Positions 6,255 through 10,181 of a stretch of 10,181 nt of DNA are shown piece after piece. The stretch covers positions 1 to 10,181 of the forward strand of contig CAYWOO010000018.1 of assembly GCA_964458665.1 (NCBI GenBank). The letters are read 5' to 3'. The position numbers and the translations under genes were made by a program. Source of the stretch: JANXYW01 sp964458665 (GTDB taxonomy: Bacteria > Chloroflexota > Dehalococcoidia > DSTF01 > JACRBR01). The notes below the pieces were generated by a model. The model was not told where the DNA came from, searched no databases, and saw nothing but the letters and a program-made list of their open reading frames with translations. Position 1 is the stretch's first letter; every line of letters starts with the position of its first letter.

Positions 6255-7052
6255 CTAGTCCGCGCGCTGGGCGAGGGCAATGCGGTTGATGCTGGCAGCG
6301 AGGTAACCGCCGCCGAATCCGTTGTCGATGTTCACGACCCCAACGCCGGCGGCGCAAGAATTCAGCATCGCGAGCAGCGGCGCGAGGCCGCGGAAGCTTG
6401 CGCCGTAGCCGATCGATGTGGGAACGGCAATGACGGGCGCGTTGACGAGACCGGCGACCACGCTGGGCAGCGCGCCTTCCATGCCGGCGACGACGACAAG
6501 CGCGCGGGCTTCGCGCAGGGCGGGCACTTGATCGAGTAACCGGTGGATGCCCGCGACGCCGACGTCGTACATGCGCTTGACGGCGTTGCCGCACATCTCG
6601 GCAGTGATGGCGGCTTCCTCGGCCACGGGCAGGTCGGCGGTACCGGCGCAGACGACGGCCACGCCGTCGTGCTTGCGCATAGGCGATCGTTCTACCGTGA
6701 CGCAGCGGGCGGCTTCGTGGTGCGTGGCGTCGGGGACGGCGGCCCGCAGCGCCTCGGCCGCTGCGGGCGCGATGCGGGTGACTAACAGGCGGTCGGACTG
6801 GGCGAGGAGGGCATTCGAGATACCGACGATCTGGTCGGTAGTTTTGCCCTCGCCGAGGACGACTTCGGGCATCCAATCGCGCAGGGCGCGGTGGTGGTCG
6901 AGCTTCGCGTAGCCGATATCTTCGTAGGGGAGGTGGCGCAATTCCCCTACGGCCGCGTCAATTTCGGTGCGGCCTGCGGCGACCGATGCGAGTAGTTCCC
7001 GGAGTCGGTGCTCTTCGATGACGATGCTCCTGCGGGCCTCGGCGTGCTTCAT
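6255..7052 (-). CDS. larB: LarB, nickel-pincer nucleotide cofactor synthesis (pyridinium carboxylase/hydrolase)
   Basis: LarB carboxylates the pyridinium ring of nicotinic acid adenine dinucleotide and releases AMP, giving the precursor that LarE and LarC turn into the nickel-pincer cofactor of lactate racemase and related LarA-type enzymes. The 265 residues match the family: LDHHRALRDWMPEVVLGEGKT (51-71), AGTADLPVAEEAA (136-148) opening the PurE-like domain, GMEGALPSVVAGL (190-202), PTSIGYGASFRGL (211-223) and NSCAAGVGVVNIDNGFGGG (231-249). Cys233 and Glu192 sit where I recall the catalytic Cys221 and Glu180 of the Lactobacillus enzyme; both are offset by 12. The ATG at 7052 adds about 12 residues to the usual N-terminus and has no clear Shine-Dalgarno. 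larA, larC and larE are not in the window. A PAP2 gene diverges from it. Confidence 0.96.
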   Translation of the reverse strand: MKHAEARRSIVIEEHRLRELLASVAAGRTEIDAAVGELRHLPYEDIGYAKLDHHRALRDWMPEVVLGEGKTTDQIVGISNALLAQSDRLLVTRIAPAAAEALRAAVPDATHHEAARCVTVERSPMRKHDGVAVVCAGTADLPVAEEAAITAEMCGNAVKRMYDVGVAGIHRLLDQVPALREARALVVVAGMEGALPSVVAGLVNAPVIAVPTSIGYGASFRGLAPLLAMLNSCAAGVGVVNIDNGFGGGYLAASINRIALAQRAD

Positions 7053-7090
7053 GATAACACTCGCGGACTTGACGCCGCGGCGAAATCCGG

Positions 7091-7119
7091 TTGCGTACGC
7101 GCGGGCTCGTCTCGATACT
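7091..7119 (+). promoter_or_regulatory. Weak candidate promoter for the PAP2 gene
   Basis: TTGCGT (7091-7096) and GATACT (7114-7119) with a 17-bp spacer. Transcription would start about 7 bases after the -10, at the proposed GTG start 7126, giving a leaderless message. The -35 matches consensus poorly (3 of 6), so this is tentative. Confidence 0.25.
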
Positions 7120-7125
7120 CAGGGG

Positions 7126-7956
7126 GTGCTGACACGCCGCATCTGGCCCTATCGCGCAGAGATCGCATTCTGGCTGCTCTGGTTGACCGCGGTCGGCTCG
7201 TTCGTCGCGTTGGCGGCGTGGGCCGACCATCGCTACACGCTGCCTCTCGACCGGCGGCTGACGTTCGGCGTGCAAGAGCTGTATCGCTACAGCTGGGCGA
7301 CTCCGGTCTTCGACGAGATCAACAGCCTCGGCAGCGAAGGCACCATCACCCTCGTGCTGCTCGCATCGTTTGCCCTGCTGCTGCTGCGCGGGCTTCGCTA
7401 CGAGGCGCTGATGATTGCGGGGACGGGCGCAATACGATTCGTCCAGCTCGGTGTCCGCTCGGTGGTCCACCGCCCCGACGGGGAGTACCTCGCGCTGCGG
7501 TCGACGTTCGACGGTCTCGAGCGGCCGGCCTTCTACCCGGACGCCAGCGGTTTCCCCAGCGGCCACGTCTTCGGTGCAACGATTGTCTACGGCCTGGTGT
7601 TCGCGTACGCGCCGCGCGCGATCGCGTTCAAGCCGCTCGCGATCCTGGTGCGCGCGTTCTGCGTGTTCGAGATGGCGCTGATTGGCCCCGCGCGCATGTA
7701 CGAAGGCGCCCACTGGTTCAGTGACGTCATTGGCGCCGCGCTGCTCGCCGGGATCTATCTCGCGCTGGCGTGGAAGCTCGACGGGATGATTTCGCACATC
7801 CGCGAGACGGCCGACGAGCGCGTGCTGGCCGCGGATGCGGGCCTCAGCGTTGCAACGCCGCGACAGGGCAGGTTCTCGCGCACGCCGCGCCGAAGCGAGC
7901 CGGCGGTTGCGGCCGAGCTTGGCGTGCGCGAGCGGGAGCCTGCGGCACGGTTGTAA
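7126..7956 (+). CDS. PAP2-family membrane phosphatase (lipid/polyprenyl phosphate phosphatase-like)
   Basis: A multi-pass inner-membrane protein, probably hydrolysing a lipid or polyprenyl (pyro)phosphate with its active site facing outward. Using GTG 7126 it has 276 residues, with several hydrophobic segments starting at AEIAFWLLWLTAVGSF. The catalytic motifs are FPSGH (His147) and RMYEGAHWFSD, where Arg190, His196 and Asp200 keep the R-x5-H-x3-D spacing. In the first phosphatase motif, K-x6-RP in relatives, this protein reads RSVVHRPDG, so Lys is Arg and the final RP is DG. About 50 charged residues follow the last membrane helix. The start is uncertain: the frame is open further upstream, with ATG 7051 sharing bases with the larB start codon and ATG 6967 inside larB. 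It diverges from larB and converges on PGM. Confidence 0.88.
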   Translation: MLTRRIWPYRAEIAFWLLWLTAVGSFVALAAWADHRYTLPLDRRLTFGVQELYRYSWATPVFDEINSLGSEGTITLVLLASFALLLLRGLRYEALMIAGTGAIRFVQLGVRSVVHRPDGEYLALRSTFDGLERPAFYPDASGFPSGHVFGATIVYGLVFAYAPRAIAFKPLAILVRAFCVFEMALIGPARMYEGAHWFSDVIGAALLAGIYLALAWKLDGMISHIRETADERVLAADAGLSVATPRQGRFSRTPRRSEPAVAAELGVREREPAARL

Positions 7957-8042
7957 CCGGGGCTCGGCCGTGAGCAGTTGATAGCGGCACCGCACTCCGG
8001 AGGCTGAGTTGATCGCCAGTCGTATCGCGGATGCCCACGCTC

Positions 8043-8170
8043 GCCGGAACCTCAGCAAGAATCTCAAATTCGAGAAACCCTCTCCACGTCGTGGAGAGGT
8101 TGGCGCGGAGCGCCGGGTGAGGTGCGCGTCCAGCGCAGAAGCCTTACAACGATCCTGGCGGTGGGTCGGC
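8043..8170 (-). repeat. Tandem repeat unit 1 (about 128 bp) with CTCACCC hairpin
   Basis: First of two adjacent units in the PAP2-PGM gap, joined end to end with no spacer. Read on the minus strand it has a CCTCACCC leader, a small GGCGC/GCGCC hairpin (plus-strand 8102-8106 and 8110-8114) and a CCTCTCCAC/GTGGAGAGG stem (8079-8087 and 8091-8099) with a 3-base loop. It belongs to the same family as the repeats after MFS and Usp, but points in the PGM direction. Bases 7957-8042 between the PAP2 stop and this unit show no gene or clear motif. Confidence 0.8.
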
Positions 8171-8294
8171 GCCGGAACCCAGCAAGAATTCTTGATTCGA
8201 GAAACCCTCTCCACGTCGTGGAGAGGGTGGCGCAGAGCGCCGGGTGAGGTGCGCGTCCAGCGCGGAAGCCCTACAACGATCCTGGCGGTGGGTC
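8171..8294 (-). repeat. Tandem repeat unit 2 (about 124 bp) with CTCACCC hairpin
   Basis: Second unit, very similar to unit 1 over its whole length, with most differences in the first 30 bases. Its main stem is longer (11 bp, 8204-8214 with 8218-8228), and the GGCGC/GCGCC hairpin is at 8229-8241. A 12-base perfect palindrome CAAGAATTCTTG (8183-8194) is present only in this unit. Confidence 0.8.
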
Positions 8295-8305
8295 CCGCGT
8301 CCACC

Positions 8306-8328
8306 ACAACCTTCGTGCCCTTTGTGTG
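8306..8328 (-). repeat. CACGAAGG-type repeat after the PGM stop
   Basis: On the minus strand this reads CACAAAGGGCACGAAGG, a shortened form of the repeat that follows the MFS stop (4149-4175). It begins about 10 bases after the PGM stop codon and has the same orientation relative to PGM as the other copy has to MFS. Confidence 0.55.
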
Positions 8329-8337
8329 GATCGGGCC

Positions 8338-9783
8338 CTACAACCCGATGATCTCGCGGCCGGCGTCCAGCACCTTCTGTACCAGGGATTGGTCGCCCAC
8401 TACTTCGGCGTAGATGCGCACGAGCGGCTCTGTGCCGCTGAACCGGAACAGCAGCCACCCCTTGTCGCCCAGCGAGAAGCGGAAGCCGTCCGTCGTATCG
8501 CGCGCGGTGACGTTGATGCCGGCGACCGTGTCGGGGCGGGCGTCTTCGGCGCGTTTCCAGATCTTGGCGCGATCTTCTTCCTTCAGCGCGATGTCGAGGC
8601 GGTCGTAGTAGTGGGGACCGACCTTCGCGTAGAGTTCCGCCAGCAGCTCGCTGGGTTTCTTGCCGGTGCGGGCGATGAAGTCGAGCATGTAGAGTCCGGC
8701 GAGGATGCCGTCGCGCTCGGGGACGTGGCCGCGGAAGCCGTATCCGCCGCTCTCCTCGCCGCCGATCAGCGCATCGGTCTCCATCATCTTCGGGCCGAGG
8801 AACTTGAAGCCCACCTGCGTCTCGTGCACGGGTACGCCGTAGATCTCCCCAAGCCGCAGCACCATCGCCGTCGTCGTGATCGACTTGATGATGGCGCCGC
8901 GCTCGCCCCGCGTTTCAAGCAGATAGTACGCGAGCAGCGCGAAGACCTGCAGCTGGTTGATGAAGTTGCCGTTCTCGTCGGCGATACCTACGCGGTCGGC
9001 GTCGCCGTCCGTCGCGATGCCGACATCGAAACCGCCCTTCGCCATCAGTGCTTCCATCTCGCCGAGATTGCGCGCGATCGGCTCCGGCGCGTGCATGCCC
9101 GGGAACACCGGGTTGCGGAAGCCGTGCAACTCCGTGACCTTCGTCTTCCCGCCGTCGAGCAGCGCGCCGAAGTAGCCGGCGCCAGTGCCATACATCGCGT
9201 CGTAGGCGACGTTGAGGCCGGCAGACTTCAGGCGATCGAGATCGATGAGGCGCGCGAGCTGCGCGAGGTACGGCGCTCGTGGGTCGAACATCTCGACCAT
9301 ACCCGCCGCCTTCGCAGCGCCGATCTCCATCCGCGGGATGTCGCGGCCGACGAGATCCGGCAGCGCCTCCTCGAGTTGCGCGACGATCTCCGGCGACGCA
9401 CTGCCGCCATACTCCGGCTTGTACTTGAATCCGTTCCAGCGCCACGGGTTGTGGCTGGCCGTGATCACGACGCCGCCGCCCGCCTTGCGGTCGATGATCG
9501 AGTAGCTGACCACGGGTGTCGGGCAGAGGACGCTGGTCAGCGCCACCTTGATGCCCTGCGCGGCAACGACCTCCGCGACGGCGTCGGCGAAGTCCTCGGA
9601 CGCGTAGCGCGCATCGTAGCCGACGATCAGGCCGCGGTCGGCGAGCCCCTGCTTCTTCAGGTACATCGCCACACTTGCGGCGCAGGCGCGCACGTTGTCG
9701 AAGGTGTAGTCTTCGCCGATGACGGCGCGCCAGCCGTCGGTGCCGAACTTGATGAACGTCGGCGGGCGCGTGTCGTAGGTCAT
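8338..9783 (-). CDS. Phosphoglucomutase/phosphomannomutase (alpha-D-phosphohexomutase family)
   Basis: A cytoplasmic enzyme that moves phosphate between C1 and C6 of glucose (or mannose), linking glycolysis to glycogen, trehalose and cell-surface sugar synthesis. All four family signatures are in place across 481 residues: the phosphoserine loop TASHNP (108-113, Ser110), the metal loop DGDADR (259-264), the sugar-selecting loop GEESGG (342-347) and the C-terminal phosphate-binding loop RFSGTEPLVRIY (447-458). The ATG (9783-9781) has GGAGG 11 bases upstream on the minus strand (complement of 9795-9799), somewhat far but usable. The stop is TAG (8340-8338). The N-terminus IKFGTDGWRA is typical. 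The upstream gene is on the same strand, 130 bp away. Glucose versus mannose preference cannot be settled by eye; phosphoglucomutase is slightly favoured. A long open frame on the opposite strand is an artefact of codon bias. Confidence 0.95.
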   Translation of the reverse strand: MTYDTRPPTFIKFGTDGWRAVIGEDYTFDNVRACAASVAMYLKKQGLADRGLIVGYDARYASEDFADAVAEVVAAQGIKVALTSVLCPTPVVSYSIIDRKAGGGVVITASHNPWRWNGFKYKPEYGGSASPEIVAQLEEALPDLVGRDIPRMEIGAAKAAGMVEMFDPRAPYLAQLARLIDLDRLKSAGLNVAYDAMYGTGAGYFGALLDGGKTKVTELHGFRNPVFPGMHAPEPIARNLGEMEALMAKGGFDVGIATDGDADRVGIADENGNFINQLQVFALLAYYLLETRGERGAIIKSITTTAMVLRLGEIYGVPVHETQVGFKFLGPKMMETDALIGGEESGGYGFRGHVPERDGILAGLYMLDFIARTGKKPSELLAELYAKVGPHYYDRLDIALKEEDRAKIWKRAEDARPDTVAGINVTARDTTDGFRFSLGDKGWLLFRFSGTEPLVRIYAEVVGDQSLVQKVLDAGREIIGL

Positions 9784-9913
9784 GGAACGGGGTGCCTCCG
9801 TGCAGAGATTCGCCGCGGCTGCGCGATGGGGCGCGCGACCGGAGTATGTATCGGTAGGTTGCCGTGAATCGACGATGAGGGCAATTGCCGAAGCGGCGAC
9901 GTTCGTAAACGGA

Positions 9914-10181
9914 TCAGTAATCGGGCAGCTGGTTCGGATTTCCGTCCTTGTTCAGATCTTCGATGGCGCGGCGATTCGTCTGGTCGAGCAGGTCGAGCAC
10001 GCGCGCCGCTTCGTCCTCGGTGAACTGCTTGTCTTTGCCGGCCAGCGCCTCGGCGAGCGCCCGCTCCAGCTGCTCCCTGGTCAATTCACCGCTGCCCGGG
10101 CCGGGCCTGCTCTGGTTGGTGGCCGCTCCCGGCGTTCCTCCCGGGGTAGCGGCGCTCGTGTCGGGCGTGCCGCCGCGTGGC
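9914..10181 (-). CDS. Unrecognised protein, C-terminal 88 residues (5' end outside window)
   Basis: An open frame on the minus strand runs in from the right edge and stops at TGA (complement of 9914-9916). It begins with about 28 residues rich in Pro, Gly, Thr and Ala (a flexible linker). Two amphipathic helices follow (ELTREQLERALAEALAG and FTEDEAARVLDLLDQ), then IEDLNKDGNPNQLPDY at the end. DLNKDG (9941-9958) has the D-x-N-x-D-G spacing of a calcium-binding EF-hand or dockerin loop, but the chain ends before a second helix. Linker plus small helical tail suggests a surface or secreted protein, or a membrane protein with an outer tail; the deciding N-terminus is not in view. Codon use matches the neighbours. 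I do not recognise the family. Confidence 0.68.
   Translation of the reverse strand, partial: PRGGTPDTSAATPGGTPGAATNQSRPGPGSGELTREQLERALAEALAGKDKQFTEDEAARVLDLLDQTNRRAIEDLNKDGNPNQLPDY

Noticed and set aside
6967..7125. Upstream ATG starts (6967, 7051) for the PAP2 gene
   Set aside because: 6967 lies inside larB on the other strand and the added residues look like shadow sequence. 7051 shares bases with the larB start codon. GTG 7126 just before the first membrane helix is simpler, though not proven.
8043..8294. CRISPR array or other spacer-repeat system
   Set aside because: Only two long abutting units with no regular spacers and no cas genes.
8326..9867. 513-codon open frame on the plus strand across the PGM gene
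   Set aside because: It lies antisense to a protein with all four phosphohexomutase motifs. Its product is Arg/Val/Ala/Asp-rich with no recognisable domain, as expected of the complement of GC-rich codons.

Overview
This is a GC-rich bacterial window holding eight complete or nearly complete protein genes, one tRNA and one gene cut by each edge. I see no phage, insertion sequence, CRISPR array or defence island. The protein families and the many short intergenic hairpin repeats suggest Chloroflexota (Dehalococcoidia-like), with Actinomycetota as the alternative. That assignment rests on general character, not on a marker gene, and is weak.

Layout from left to right. A cytochrome P450 (5' end missing) and a small P450-type ferredoxin form a two-gene unit on the plus strand, closed by a strong hairpin terminator (972-1001). 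Facing it on the minus strand is a fusion of an alpha/beta-hydrolase-like domain and a class III nucleotidyl cyclase, with a tRNA-Ala(GGC) just upstream on the same strand. A DHA3-type MFS exporter diverges on the plus strand. It converges on a minus-strand yqeY-type gene across 525 bp packed with hairpins (4149-4673). A universal stress protein diverges on the plus strand and converges on larB (minus) across another repeat-bearing gap (5836-6254). A PAP2 phosphatase diverges from larB on the plus strand and converges on a phosphoglucomutase/phosphomannomutase gene (minus) across 381 bp carrying a tandem duplication (7957-8337). The right edge cuts a minus-strand gene for a protein with a Pro/Gly/Thr-rich linker and a helical, EF-hand-like C-terminus.

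The genes do not form one pathway. They are single genes or pairs with housekeeping or accessory roles: redox chemistry (P450 plus ferredoxin), second-messenger signalling (cyclase), export (MFS), amidotransferase-like function (YqeY), stress response (Usp), nickel-pincer cofactor synthesis (LarB), lipid or polyprenyl phosphate hydrolysis (PAP2) and sugar phosphate interconversion (PGM/PMM).

The most interesting signal is in the spacers. Strand orientation alternates strictly, and a family of hairpins with a CTCACCC leader occurs only in the convergent (3'-to-3') gaps. Four copies follow the stop codon of MFS, Usp or PGM and point the same way as that gene. The stem arms differ between copies by paired changes, as expected of a structure kept at the RNA (or hairpin DNA) level. 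This could be a lineage-specific transcript-end element or the trace of a small mobile REP-like element; I cannot tell which from one window.
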